Shown: positions 47,306 through 57,232, numbered from the stretch's first letter. The stretch is DNA of 64,000 nucleotides from WRGT01 sp942493035 (GCA_942493035.1 OW818666.1:2418001-2482000), one strand, 5' to 3'. The notes: generated by a model from the letters alone, not told the origin. Numbers and translations are program-made.

Positions 47306-48160
47306 TTATTCATCCATAGGAAAAACAATAAAATATTTATATCCCGATGAATTACTACATATCAGTTCTCCGGAGAGCTGCTTAACCAGCATATTAATAA
47401 GTTCAATACCGGGGCTCAGTTCAGATGATTGATCTGAACTATTTTTTTTGCCAATTCCGTTATCCTCTACGGTAAGCTGACACGTCGAATTTTTCTGCTT
47501 AACATCAATAAATATTTTCCCGTCTGTTAAACCGGTGAACCCATGTTTGAATGAATTGCTGATAATCTCATTCAGAATAATGCCAAGAGGTATAGCTTTA
47601 TTTATGTCCAATGCCGTATCATCAATATTATATATCACTTCTACTCTATCCTTCAGTAAAGGGTAGAGCCCATTAACTTTTAAAACAAGTTCAGGAATAT
47701 AATCTTTAAGATAAATATCTTTAAAATCTAATGACTTATACAGATGCTCGTGAACAAGTGCCATTGAGAAGATCCTTCCGGATAATGTTTCAATAATATT
47801 TATTGATTCAGGAGAGATGGCCTTTGCATTCTCGAGGTATAAAAATGATATTATTGAGTTAAGATTATTTTTTACTCTGTGATGAATCTCATTTAAAAGA
47901 ATTTTTTTTTCACCGAGATTTTTTATCAGATCAGATTCGATAATATCTCTTTTTTTAAACTCCGAGTATAAGAGAATAAAAAGCAGAACAGCAGATGAGA
48001 GAATAAATGCCCACCCTTTATATGTCTGATATACTGCATATTCATCTGCATCAGGTATTAGAATTTTTAGTATCGTATCAGATGAGATTATCCATATACA
48101 TCCAGCGATTAAGTATATTGCCGATATTTTTAATGCGCCATAAAGTTTTCTGTTTCCCAT
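47306..48160 (-). CDS. HisKA_2-type sensor histidine kinase
   Basis: This 284-residue kinase has two N-terminal membrane helices (residues about 10-65), then a HisKA_2 dimerisation domain with EIHHRVKNNLNSIISFLYLE (phospho-acceptor His in EIHHRVKNN) and an ATPase domain (LNEIISNSFKHGF, VEDNGIG). This subclass often works with single-domain receivers, as here. It has no large periplasmic sensor. Confidence 0.9.
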   Translation of the reverse strand: MGNRKLYGALKISAIYLIAGCIWIISSDTILKILIPDADEYAVYQTYKGWAFILSSAVLLFILLYSEFKKRDIIESDLIKNLGEKKILLNEIHHRVKNNLNSIISFLYLENAKAISPESINIIETLSGRIFSMALVHEHLYKSLDFKDIYLKDYIPELVLKVNGLYPLLKDRVEVIYNIDDTALDINKAIPLGIILNEIISNSFKHGFTGLTDGKIFIDVKQKNSTCQLTVEDNGIGKKNSSDQSSELSPGIELINMLVKQLSGELICSNSSGYKYFIVFPMDE

Positions 48161-48355
48161 AAATTACCCTTAGTCAGAATTATACTAAATAATGATGATG
48201 CTGTCACTAAAAAAAATAATATACAGATGCAATCTCATGATTATTTTATACCTGATAGCAATAGAAAGTAACTATTACTAATCGAACAATAAGTATTGAC
48301 AAAAAGCTTATCTGTGTATTTTTATACAAATTATAAACAGCGTATAGAATATCTG

Positions 48356-50416
48356 ATGATTAATATAAATAACATTCCAGTTTCATATTTATGTATATCC
48401 CTGCTACTTTCCGGATTTACATTTTTTTCATTAATTAAATCTGCATACCTTTATAGACAAAGCAGCCGAAGAGAAGTTCTACCGCATATTTTAATATTAC
48501 TTGGAGCAGTCCTGTATATAACCAGTGACACGATCTCTATAATTTATTATATCATAACATCTGAACAATACACTGCTCGTTTTTTTATAACAATAAGAGA
48601 ACTGGCATCTTTAATATTTTTAATAGCCATACCATATCTGGCAAGCCAGGCCTTGGTATTAAAACAATCTTTGAAAAAAATAAATGATCTTCTCTTCAAA
48701 TCCGGAATTCTCTTTTCAATTATAGTACTTATGATAGTTTTTTTTAATGCGGAATTATTAACCGGCAAATTTACTGCAGAAATCCCTGCAAATTACCGTA
48801 AGATTGTTGTAATACAAAATATTGAATTTCTTTACCTGTTTAAAACAATTTTACTTTCATCTTATCTTCTTTATGCAGTTTTTATCTTTCTATATTCCAT
48901 TACTTATAATAAAATATTTTATCCGGTAAAAAAAATCATATTCGGCCTGTTTATATTGATCTACTTCACATTAAGCGGTGTTTATTCAATATTATTTTTC
49001 AGCAATAGTACCGGATATGTTAATTATTATTATCCGCATATCAGCTCAGGGATTGCTCTTTTCATTTTATTTAATTCATTCGGATTAGTTGATATTATTA
49101 TTGACTATGCTTCTAAACTTGTAAAAATAAAAGACGATCTGGAACGGATTCTTCACTATGACTCAGAACTTGGTATCCCGAACAGAAATGGCTTTCTGAA
49201 TGACCTGAAATTGAAGATGGATAAACAGAAAAAAAACGGAGGGAGTTTATCTCTGGTATTCCTTGACATTGACGATTTTCAGCGTATCAATGAATCCTTT
49301 GGGGAAAAAGTCGGAGATGGAATTTTAAAATTACTTACGATCCGGCTGCTCGAACTTTTCAAAATCGAAGGGGATTTGTATCGCATAGGGGGTGATGACT
49401 TCGTATTCATACTGAAAGAAATCTGCACGGAAGAGGAGTCGGTCAATTTTGCAGGTAAAGTTATCACATCTTTCAGAAACCCTTTCCCTATATATGGAGC
49501 ATCATATCTGGTAACTGCAAGTCTTGGGATTATTCAAATTCCCCGTGATGGGAATGATATCAATAGTATTTTTAATAATGCATACAGCGTCATCAGAAAC
49601 GCGAAACAGACAAAAAATACATACCGGGTATTCACTAAAGATATCGTAGACTATACATCAAAGAAAGTCAGCATAGTCAACCTCTTAAGAACAAGCATAT
49701 CAACTGACCAGTTTACGATGTTTTACCAGCCCATAGTAGATGCGAATAAGAACATAATATATGCAGAATCACTTCTCCGCTGTACAAATCCGGATCCATC
49801 CATCGGAGGCCCGGGTGAATTTATTCCGCTTATGGAAAAAGCAGGAATAATGAAAGATGTTGACGACATGGTCATACGGAAAGTTTTTCACGATATTGAA
49901 ATGCATATAAAAAGAAGGTTTCAAATCAGTGTTAATCTTTCATCAACCCAGCTCACCAATCCTGCCTACAGTGATTTCCTGTCAGAATTCGCAAGTCAGC
50001 AGGGGATTGAACCGGAGCAGATAATTCTGGAGGTTGTAGAGAATACGCTTATCGAAAACTTTTCAAAAGGACGTGAAAGCCTGTTAAGACTCAAAGAACA
50101 TGGATTTAAAATAGCTATAGATGATTTCGGAAAAGGTTTCTCTTCATTATCATACCTTGCCGAACTCCCCCTTGATATTCTTAAAATTGATATGGAATTT
50201 GTACAGTCAATACCCGGCGACCGTAAAAAAGAAGCGATTGTATATCACATTATGCAGCTTGCCCACTCACTTGATCTTAAAGTTGTTGCAGAGGGTTTTG
50301 AAACAGAAGAGCAGTTCGATTTTTTCAGAAAACTTGGATGTGATAACTTTCAGGGATTTTACTTTTCCCGCCCCGTACCTCTTGATAAATTACTGCTGAA
50401 GTATTTTAAAAAATAA
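48356..50416 (+). CDS. Membrane GGDEF-EAL cyclic-di-GMP enzyme
   Basis: The protein (686 residues from this start) has about seven membrane helices (to residue 250), a GGDEF domain with RIGGDDF, and an EAL domain with AESLLR for EAL, DDFGKGFSSLSYL, LKIDMEF and VAEGFET. The metal and catalytic acidic residues of EAL are present, so phosphodiesterase activity is plausible; GGDDF may keep some cyclase activity. A longer frame begins with TTG at 48296, but that TTGACA is more likely part of a promoter, so the ATG at 48356 is preferred despite a weak ribosome site. Confidence 0.85.
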   Translation: MININNIPVSYLCISLLLSGFTFFSLIKSAYLYRQSSRREVLPHILILLGAVLYITSDTISIIYYIITSEQYTARFFITIRELASLIFLIAIPYLASQALVLKQSLKKINDLLFKSGILFSIIVLMIVFFNAELLTGKFTAEIPANYRKIVVIQNIEFLYLFKTILLSSYLLYAVFIFLYSITYNKIFYPVKKIIFGLFILIYFTLSGVYSILFFSNSTGYVNYYYPHISSGIALFILFNSFGLVDIIIDYASKLVKIKDDLERILHYDSELGIPNRNGFLNDLKLKMDKQKKNGGSLSLVFLDIDDFQRINESFGEKVGDGILKLLTIRLLELFKIEGDLYRIGGDDFVFILKEICTEEESVNFAGKVITSFRNPFPIYGASYLVTASLGIIQIPRDGNDINSIFNNAYSVIRNAKQTKNTYRVFTKDIVDYTSKKVSIVNLLRTSISTDQFTMFYQPIVDANKNIIYAESLLRCTNPDPSIGGPGEFIPLMEKAGIMKDVDDMVIRKVFHDIEMHIKRRFQISVNLSSTQLTNPAYSDFLSEFASQQGIEPEQIILEVVENTLIENFSKGRESLLRLKEHGFKIAIDDFGKGFSSLSYLAELPLDILKIDMEFVQSIPGDRKKEAIVYHIMQLAHSLDLKVVAEGFETEEQFDFFRKLGCDNFQGFYFSRPVPLDKLLLKYFKK

Positions 50417-50425
50417 TTTTTATTC

Positions 50426-51478
50426 TTAACGGGATATGGCAATTCCGGTCGGGATGTTTTCAAGATTAATAAATTTTTCTACATTTGAATTACTGCTGTC
50501 AAGATCAGCACGGTATATGCTCTTGTCTGATTCAGACGTCCAGTAAATTTTCCTCTGCTCAAGATCAACGGCTATCTTCTGAATATCAACAACACCCTGG
50601 TATACCCAAACTTCCGGATTCAGAAGATCCAGATCGGTCCGTGTGATATTCTTAGGCCAGACACCATGCGCTGTATTATTTACATAATATACATGTCCCC
50701 CTTCACCATCAACAGCAAGTCCTTTGAACGGGACAGATGGGACTGATGGTCCGTTAAGAGATGTTACCTGTGATGCGTTATTAGTTGCTTCAGTATGTCC
50801 AGTATAGACAGCTCCTGTATCACCGGAACCCGCTGCAGCAACAGCGATAGAACCAATAGTATAATATGAATTTGCCGTGCAATAAATTTTTCCGTTTGTA
50901 TGATCAATGCAAATAGAGTATGCATAATTATTCACAATATTCCCCAGTAACTTTACCCTTGACAATAGTCCGGATGACAGCTCCGAATACCAGATGTTAT
51001 GCTCAAGTCCTATAATTTTATATTCATTCCAGTAAATTATACCGTTTGAATCATCAATTGATATCGCAGAGGGTCCGAAATCACTACTGGAGGCTGTATA
51101 AACAATAGTTGTTCCATTCCCGTCTATACCGGCCCGGCTTATCCGATATTCAGATCCGGTGTGTTCCGTCCAGAAAATTCTTTCATTAGATAAATCGACA
51201 GCGATATCCAGAGGAGCATATGCTGAAGTAAGTATTGCATTCCTGCCCGTACCATCTTCATTTATACAATTTATTGCACCGGAAGATTCACTCCAGTAAA
51301 TAACAGAAGTACGCGACGAATCATCTAAAGGAATAGTATCACTACCAGGCGATTCGTGAAGAATAATTTCAAACTCTGAACCGCATCCCGTTGTTACAAA
51401 AAATATCGAAAAAATGACGAAACATGTTAGACAAATCACGACACATCTGATCTCATTTTTAATATTATATAAATTCAT
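50426..51478 (-). CDS. Lipoprotein with YWTD-like beta-propeller repeats
   Basis: The 350-residue protein has a signal ending FFVTTGC (lipobox Cys near 32). Repeats VIYWSESSGAI, RIFWTEHTGSE, IIYWNEYK and KIYWTSESDKS are YWTD/LDL-receptor-type blades, giving a six-blade-like propeller. It is the last gene of a minus-strand operon with an outer-membrane-like protein, a TPR protein and a diguanylate cyclase. Function is unknown; a surface or periplasmic binding role is likely. Confidence 0.8.
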   Translation of the reverse strand: MNLYNIKNEIRCVVICLTCFVIFSIFFVTTGCGSEFEIILHESPGSDTIPLDDSSRTSVIYWSESSGAINCINEDGTGRNAILTSAYAPLDIAVDLSNERIFWTEHTGSEYRISRAGIDGNGTTIVYTASSSDFGPSAISIDDSNGIIYWNEYKIIGLEHNIWYSELSSGLLSRVKLLGNIVNNYAYSICIDHTNGKIYCTANSYYTIGSIAVAAAGSGDTGAVYTGHTEATNNASQVTSLNGPSVPSVPFKGLAVDGEGGHVYYVNNTAHGVWPKNITRTDLDLLNPEVWVYQGVVDIQKIAVDLEQRKIYWTSESDKSIYRADLDSSNSNVEKFINLENIPTGIAISR

Positions 51479-51495
51479 TCTGTAAATTATTCCAA

Positions 51496-52326
51496 TTAGA
51501 AAGAATATCCCGCGCCAAGACTTAGTCCTGCTCCGGTAAGCGGAGCTGCTCCATCATAAACATAATCTATCTGTAACTCCGGTGAAAAAATAATCGTACT
51601 TATTTTAAATGAAGGCCCGGCATGAATAGATATACTCATTTTAACTGCAGACTGTTTTTCCCTGGTTTCATTATTTTTTACTGAATACCATCCGGTTCCA
51701 AACAATGCTGAAAAATTGAAATCTGTACCGGCTATACCAATAGGGAATTTCCATAAAGGGCCAGCAGTAATATAAATCCCATTTATACTTCGATCTTTAC
51801 CAGATGAATACAGAATATTCATTCCACCTTCTATTCCGTATATTTCAAGCGCTTTTAAAAACCGGTTATCATAAACAGGAATCTCCGTAGAAAAAAATAT
51901 ACCGGCATGGTAAGGAAGAACTGGAGCGAGTTCCCCAAAAGTTTTATTAAAAAAAATACCGGACATTAATATAAAAGAAACAGCCTCATCAGTCGAAGCA
52001 GTACTGTCTTTTTTCTTTTCTTCCAGCTTCTTTTTTCCTGACTCGTAATTACTTTTTATATCATCTGCATTTACGGTTTTCCCTATATTCTGCAGATACT
52101 CAACATCATCCTTAAAGTTTTCTGTTTTACGAATTTCTCTTATCTGATTATATTTAATAGCAAATTGACCATGATTGTTGGCAAATATAACATAGTCCGG
52201 CTTTTGGTCTTCAATAATTTTACCGTTAAGGATCATATTATCTCTGGTAATAATTACATCGGCCTGCAGAATAGATAACGGACTGACTGCACAAATTAGA
52301 ATAATAATAAAAACGTGTATACGCAT
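51496..52326 (-). CDS. Secreted protein with GKIIE motif and beta-rich C-terminal domain
   Basis: The 276-residue protein has a signal peptide and an N-terminal small domain (NGKIIEDQKPDYVIFAN, then QIREIRKTE), followed by a charged linker and a C-terminal half of glycine- and aromatic-rich strands ending GAGLSLGAGYSF with terminal Phe, as in outer-membrane barrels. The small domain resembles the one at the end of the next protein upstream (GKLIEKNSNYISLETS). No family name is certain. Confidence 0.65.
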   Translation of the reverse strand: MRIHVFIIILICAVSPLSILQADVIITRDNMILNGKIIEDQKPDYVIFANNHGQFAIKYNQIREIRKTENFKDDVEYLQNIGKTVNADDIKSNYESGKKKLEEKKKDSTASTDEAVSFILMSGIFFNKTFGELAPVLPYHAGIFFSTEIPVYDNRFLKALEIYGIEGGMNILYSSGKDRSINGIYITAGPLWKFPIGIAGTDFNFSALFGTGWYSVKNNETREKQSAVKMSISIHAGPSFKISTIIFSPELQIDYVYDGAAPLTGAGLSLGAGYSF

Positions 52327-52327
52327 A

Positions 52328-53623
52328 TTATCTGCTTTCTATCACCTTTGTTATTTTATCCCTTTTCACATCAATTCGACCTATACTTGTCTCCAATGAT
52401 ATATAATTTGAATTTTTTTCAATTAATTTACCTTTAAATGTATTGCCGTCACTGGTCAATATCACAAGAAATATATTTTTGTCAGGCTCACTCTTCATAA
52501 TCATTTTCTCGACTTTCGTCTTAAGGGATTCAGGGACTGAAATATTTATTGCATTTTGAATACGGAGACCGGAAGGCGATGCGTCATTCTTATCTTCAAT
52601 CATCCGGCTGAGAACAGGATCTTCAAATTTTTTATTTATAAGTTTAGATGTTTCCAGGATTGCATTATCTCCACCGATAGAAGTTCCAATCATAAAAAGC
52701 TTTCTATTAGAAAATTTTGCGTAAGGTGAATCGGGAGTTGATGTTATAATCTTCAAATAGTTTTCCACTGCTTTTTCCGGCTGACCAAGTCCTCTGTAAC
52801 ATCTGGCTTTAAAATAAAGCATTCTCGGAAGGTCTTTAGAGCCTGCTTTCTGATCAGCAGCATTTATAATTTCAAGAGCCTGTTCATAAGCAAGGAGATT
52901 CAGCAGTCTCTGGCTTTTTAAAACCGGATCTGATTTTTCTAAAAGCACCATATCCCGGGCAAGGCTGAATCCCTCAAGATATTTGGCAAGTATTGAAGCT
53001 GTTATTGCACTGCTTTCATAACTATAATCAGTTATAATTACATTATAATTACTCAATGCTTTCTCCTCAGCTCCGTCAAGTGCATAACAATAACCTTGAC
53101 GTAGAAGAATACTTGCTTTCAGGGTGCTGTTTAAATTTCTGTCAAGTAATGCTTTATCATATTGGGCAATTGCCTGTTTGAATAAATAATTTTTTTCAAA
53201 ATAATAAGCTTTATCAAGTTCTATAAACTCATAGCCGGGATCAGCATGATATTTTACCGGAGGCTTACCTAAAATCAACCGGTTAATATTTATCAAACCC
53301 ATTGCAGGATAAGAAAAAATATTGAGTATATTAGATGTCAATTCTTCACCGTTATTTACAGGAAGCGATAAAGAATTTATTTGTTGTTCTAACTCGTCAG
53401 CTTTATCCTGTGAAATTCTATCCTCGTATATTTTTTTATTTATCTCATAAGTTGCAATCAGAGCAATATGATCGACACTCCCTTCACTTCTATCAAACTC
53501 AAGAAAGTAATTCTTTAATTCATTCAATCTGATAGATATTACCATCTGATTAATCATATAGAGATAGACTACAATCAGCAATGATGAGGTTAAAGACAGA
53601 ATTATAAAAATTTTATTTTTCAT
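52328..53623 (-). CDS. TPR-repeat membrane-anchored protein
   Basis: The 431-residue protein has one N-terminal membrane helix and TPR-like repeats (ALLDRNLNSTLKASILLRQGYCYA, RMLYFKARCYRGLGQPEKAVENYLKI as examples given by key residues). A C-terminal segment FKGKLIEKNSNYISLETSIG is a small SH3/Lsm-like motif also found in the next gene. It starts 12 bp after the GGDEF gene, in one operon. Likely a periplasmic scaffold. Confidence 0.75.
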   Translation of the reverse strand: MKNKIFIILSLTSSLLIVVYLYMINQMVISIRLNELKNYFLEFDRSEGSVDHIALIATYEINKKIYEDRISQDKADELEQQINSLSLPVNNGEELTSNILNIFSYPAMGLININRLILGKPPVKYHADPGYEFIELDKAYYFEKNYLFKQAIAQYDKALLDRNLNSTLKASILLRQGYCYALDGAEEKALSNYNVIITDYSYESSAITASILAKYLEGFSLARDMVLLEKSDPVLKSQRLLNLLAYEQALEIINAADQKAGSKDLPRMLYFKARCYRGLGQPEKAVENYLKIITSTPDSPYAKFSNRKLFMIGTSIGGDNAILETSKLINKKFEDPVLSRMIEDKNDASPSGLRIQNAINISVPESLKTKVEKMIMKSEPDKNIFLVILTSDGNTFKGKLIEKNSNYISLETSIGRIDVKRDKITKVIESR

Positions 53624-53635
53624 TTATAATGTACT

Positions 53636-54970
53636 TCAGGAATTGAATTCAACCCGGTTTTTTCCGCTGCTTTTTGCCTTCATAAGCGCCTGCCTTGCCG
53701 ATGCAATTACATCATTTTTATTTTGAAAAGATATTAAACCAGAACAGCTGATATATGCAATGCCAAGACTGACGGTTATAGAAAACTTCCCATCCGGAGT
53801 TACAATTTCACTTTTATTAATTGCGGATCTGATATTTTCGGAAAGATCAGTTACGGCATCACGCGACGGCTCAAGTGAAAGTACTGCAAATTCCTCTCCA
53901 ACAAACCGGGCTATTACATCATTACTGCTGCAGCTTCCTGTAATCTTTCTGGCTATCTCCTTAAGCATTATATCTCCGGTCTGAGTGCCGTACATTCCAT
54001 TTACTTTACTGAAATCATCCGGATTTATTATAATAAATGCCATATCTTTCTGTTTTAATTTCGAGTGATTAAGTTCCTCATCAATCCGCTCATAGATATA
54101 GTATTCACTAAAAAGTCCGGTAAGCTCATCGCGTAAATCAGACTTTCCCAGAATATTCTTTATATTTTTTACAGTGTCTATTTCGCTGGAAAATGATTTT
54201 ATATTCTTCTCTATCGATTCTGCCATTTTATTGAATGTTAATGAAAGTGAGGTAAATTCATCTTTTATCCCCGCCAGCTGCACTCGCGCAGAAAGGTCTC
54301 CCTGCGATAGTTTTTCAGCTGCTTCTCCAAGCTTCCTTACTGGATGTATAATCGATTTATAGAGAATGACTGCAAAAAGCAGATGGAAGAAAAGCACAAC
54401 AAAAATTACATAAATCACCTGTTTATATAGAGCTATAAGTGAGTCACTGACAGTGTTTATTTTTTTTCGAACAAGAAGTATAGAATCATCACTTAATAAA
54501 CCACCGAGAGGTATATAAAAATTAATGACTTTATTCTGATCATCAATTCTTATATAATACTCTTTTCCGGTGAACGCCATTGTGGTCATAGATCGAAGAA
54601 GATCCTCTTTATATGTCTCCGGCAGCTCTCTGCCGGGAGATGAGTTGTAAATGACTGAATTCTTATCTGAAAAAATAATAAAATCATTATAATATAAATG
54701 TATACTCTTAACAAACTGTGATAAAGTTTCCCGATCGTCCTTTATATTAAAAAGAGTCCCCTGTTTCATCTCCGCTGAAAATTTTTTCATTGAACCGATA
54801 AGCTGAGAAAGCTGTTTTTCAGATTCGAGAAGAACGTTTTTACTTATCAGGTCCACCTGGTTTTCAAAAATTATAGTTATCACAAAAGACAGATTGATCA
54901 GCGACAGCAGTATATAATATGCCATCATCTTAAAACCAATCGACTGAAATAGTTTATGCTTCATATTCAT
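53636..54970 (-). CDS. Membrane diguanylate cyclase with HAMP domain
   Basis: The 444-residue protein has two membrane helices around a periplasmic sensor (about residues 33-180), a HAMP domain (SIIHPVRKLGEAAEKLSQG) and a GGDEF domain. The active-site motif reads RFVGEEF, with Val for the first Gly, which may lower activity. The PPDDF-like substrate region NPDDFSKVNGMYG is intact. First gene of the four-gene envelope operon. Confidence 0.85.
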   Translation of the reverse strand: MNMKHKLFQSIGFKMMAYYILLSLINLSFVITIIFENQVDLISKNVLLESEKQLSQLIGSMKKFSAEMKQGTLFNIKDDRETLSQFVKSIHLYYNDFIIFSDKNSVIYNSSPGRELPETYKEDLLRSMTTMAFTGKEYYIRIDDQNKVINFYIPLGGLLSDDSILLVRKKINTVSDSLIALYKQVIYVIFVVLFFHLLFAVILYKSIIHPVRKLGEAAEKLSQGDLSARVQLAGIKDEFTSLSLTFNKMAESIEKNIKSFSSEIDTVKNIKNILGKSDLRDELTGLFSEYYIYERIDEELNHSKLKQKDMAFIIINPDDFSKVNGMYGTQTGDIMLKEIARKITGSCSSNDVIARFVGEEFAVLSLEPSRDAVTDLSENIRSAINKSEIVTPDGKFSITVSLGIAYISCSGLISFQNKNDVIASARQALMKAKSSGKNRVEFNS

Positions 54971-55162
54971 AACTTACCCGATTGCCCATATTGATTCTTA
55001 TTATCTGGTGAATCTTTCTGAAAACATGTTTTCATCAGAATTAAATAATATAAAAAAAACAAAATAGAGCTTAAATAAATACCTCTTTGCCGTAAACGAG
55101 TCAAGCTCATTTATCTCTATATACTGTTTTTAACCTCATATAAAAAAGAATTAGGGTGATAT

Positions 55163-55251
55163 GTAATTGCTCAAAAACCAGAGGTATTTTATCTCCGCCG
55201 CGCCGAATGCGCGTAGGAGAGCAATTTTGCCACCAGTTTTGGAGCAGTTAC
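55163..55251. repeat. MITE family B, copy 2
   Basis: Imperfect terminal repeats (GTAATTGCTCAAAAAC and GTTTTGGAGCAGTTAC) flank a CTCCGCCGCG core and GAGAGCAATTTTGCCACCA, also present at 35188-35210. It lies upstream of trpB2. The rest of 54971-55390 holds the palindromic operator candidate below. Confidence 0.65.
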
Positions 55252-55282
55252 GGTGATATTTTAATTATTTCAGAAAATTTCA

Positions 55283-55314
55283 TTGACAAATTGTTTCTAC
55301 AAACAGAAACAATT
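55283..55314 (+). promoter_or_regulatory. TTGACA with adjoining palindrome upstream of trpB
   Basis: TTGACA at 55283-55288 is followed by perfect 10-bp arms AATTGTTTCT (55289-55298) and AGAAACAATT (55305-55314) around ACAAAC. The palindrome right after a -35-like box suits a repressor site for the trpB gene 76 bp downstream. A -10 box at normal spacing is not clear. Confidence 0.4.
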
Positions 55315-55390
55315 CATATATAGAAAAAACTATCCGTTTTGTTGCCGATTTTTCCTATATCAACAATTAACAAACGAAAGAGGTACAACC

Positions 55391-56758
55391 ATGGCAAAAA
55401 TACCATACAAGACATATCTTACTGAAGATGAAATGCCGAAACAGTGGTATAACATCCGTGCTGACATGAAAGAGCAGCATGATCCTCTCCTTAATCCCGG
55501 AACACTTCAGCCTCTTGCGACAGAAGATCTATACCCTGTTTTCTGCGAAGAACTCTGCAAACAGGAGATGGATAGTACAACAAGATATATTGATATTCCG
55601 GAACCGATTCAGGACTATTATAAAACATTCCGCCCGTCACCATTGATTCGCGCGTATAATCTTGAAAAAGCTCTCGGTACACCCGCGAAGATTTACTTTA
55701 AATTTGAGGGAAACAATACATCAGGTAGCCACAAACTTAATGCAGCTGCGGCAATGGCATATTATGCTAAAGAGCAGGGATTAAAATCTCTGACAACTGA
55801 AACAGGTGCCGGACAATGGGGTACTGCACTGTCAATGGCCTGTGCTCACTTCGGTCTTGATCTTACTGTATTTATGGTAAAGGTATCGTTTAACCAGAAA
55901 CCATTCCGTAAAGCTGTAATGGAGACTTACGGAGCTAAAATTATTCCAAGTCCCTCCGATACAACTGAAATAGGGAAAGCAATGCTGGCGAATGATCCCA
56001 ATACCGGCGGAAGTCTGGGATGTGCTATATCCGAAGCCATTGAACTCTCAATGAGAGATGATAACTGCCGTTACGCGCTCGGTTCAGTTCTTAACCAGGT
56101 TCTTCTCCATCAGTCTATCATCGGCCTTGAAACCAAAATTGCCATGGAAAAACTGGGAGAGTATCCCGATGTGGTTATCGGATGCGCAGGGGGCGGATCT
56201 AACCTTGGAGGATTGATGTCTGCATTCATGCAGGATAAACTCACAGGGAAATCAAATGCGCGTTTTATCGCAGTGGAACCGGCTTCATGCCCTTCTATGA
56301 CCAGAGGAAAATACGCTTATGACTTCTGTGATACAGGAAAGATAACTCCTCTTGCCAGAATGTATACTCTCGGCAGCGATTTCATGCCGTCTCCAAACCA
56401 TGCAGGAGGTCTCCGTTATCATGGAATGTCGCCTATCCTCTCAAAGCTTTATCATGATAAATATATGGAAGCCATATCCGTGGACCAGAACAGAGTTTTT
56501 GATGCGGCGACAATGTTCTGCAAACTTGAACAAATTCTCCCTGCTCCGGAATCATCTCATGCAATCTATGGCGCGATTCAGGAAGCGCTTAAATGCAAAG
56601 AAACAGGGGAAGCGAAAACTATACTTTTTGGTCTTACGGGTACCGGATACTTCGACATGCCTGCATATATGCAGTACAATGAGGGGACAATGACAGATTA
56701 CGTCCCTACAGACGCGGATCTGCAGAGAGGATTTGATGGATTACCAAAAGTAGACTGA
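55391..56758 (+). CDS. trpB: Tryptophan synthase beta-like protein (TrpB2 type)
   Basis: This 455-residue PLP enzyme joins indole and serine to tryptophan. The PLP lysine is in SGSHKLNAAAAM and the phosphate-binding loop in GCAGGGSNLGG. N-terminal extension and the sequence RPSPLIRAYNLEKALGTPAKIYFKFE mark the TrpB2 group, which often works without TrpA. The ATG at 55391 has AGAGGT upstream and fits family starts; a longer frame to 55283 overlaps the promoter region. No other trp gene is nearby, and it ends at a strong terminator. Confidence 0.92.
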   Translation: MAKIPYKTYLTEDEMPKQWYNIRADMKEQHDPLLNPGTLQPLATEDLYPVFCEELCKQEMDSTTRYIDIPEPIQDYYKTFRPSPLIRAYNLEKALGTPAKIYFKFEGNNTSGSHKLNAAAAMAYYAKEQGLKSLTTETGAGQWGTALSMACAHFGLDLTVFMVKVSFNQKPFRKAVMETYGAKIIPSPSDTTEIGKAMLANDPNTGGSLGCAISEAIELSMRDDNCRYALGSVLNQVLLHQSIIGLETKIAMEKLGEYPDVVIGCAGGGSNLGGLMSAFMQDKLTGKSNARFIAVEPASCPSMTRGKYAYDFCDTGKITPLARMYTLGSDFMPSPNHAGGLRYHGMSPILSKLYHDKYMEAISVDQNRVFDAATMFCKLEQILPAPESSHAIYGAIQEALKCKETGEAKTILFGLTGTGYFDMPAYMQYNEGTMTDYVPTDADLQRGFDGLPKVD

Positions 56759-56788
56759 TATTCATATTTCATGTACAATTCTGCTGAT

Positions 56789-56818
56789 AAAAAAGGCTGC
56801 CATTTGGCAGCCTTTTTT
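56789..56818. terminator. Bidirectional intrinsic terminator
   Basis: GGCTGCC-ATTT-GGCAGCC with A-run before and T-run after, between convergent trpB and tatA. Confidence 0.92.
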
Positions 56819-56819
56819 A

Positions 56820-57014
56820 TTACTTTTTATCCTTATCGTCTTCCGGTTTATCTTTAATAGATTTTTTGAATTCCCTGATGCCGGAACCAATATCTTTAGC
56901 GATAGTTGGAATTTTGCCCGCGCCGAAAAGAACTAGAACAATAAGAAAAATAATTACAAGTTCCATTGCTCCGGGCATTGCAAAGGCATAATTCAGAGTT
57001 ATGTTGCTGTACAT
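56820..57014 (-). CDS. tatA: Sec-independent protein translocase component TatA
   Basis: This 64-residue protein has a single membrane helix (VIIFLIVLVLFG), the hinge GAGKIPTIAKDIGSGIREFKK and an acidic/basic tail, as in TatA/TatE. It would form the pore for folded proteins such as the FDH alpha-beta pair. A good ribosome site (AGAGGT) supports the start. tatB and tatC are not in the window. Confidence 0.9.
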   Translation of the reverse strand: MYSNITLNYAFAMPGAMELVIIFLIVLVLFGAGKIPTIAKDIGSGIREFKKSIKDKPEDDKDKK

Positions 57015-57122
57015 ATCTTAACCTCTTATTTAAACTGATAAAACCCGCTTGAAAGGCATTTAAAACATATGCTTAAAAAATATCAAAGACTTTTTCTATA
57101 TTTTTCAAGTAAAAATGTCAAT

Positions 57123-57232
57123 GTTTACTTCTTAACATATCTTTTAGTGTAAAATTGTATATTCCCGCCGCCTTCGGCGGCGGGAATAATAATGAATTTT
57201 ATATACTAAAAAATGTCATAATTGTAACCAGT
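57123..57232. repeat. MITE family A, copy 4 (diverged)
   Basis: Stem CCCGCCGCC-TTCG-GGCGGCGGG with flanks TTTTAGTGTAAAA and ATATACTAAAAAA, ending AACCAGTGA. It is diverged at both ends. It lies between divergent tatA and the TerC-family gene. The rest of 57015-57387 is AT-rich, with a ribosome site at its end. Confidence 0.6.

Noticed and set aside
48296..48355. TTG start of the GGDEF-EAL gene
   Set aside because: TTGACA there looks like a -35 box and the added 20 residues have no features; the ATG at 48356 is preferred.
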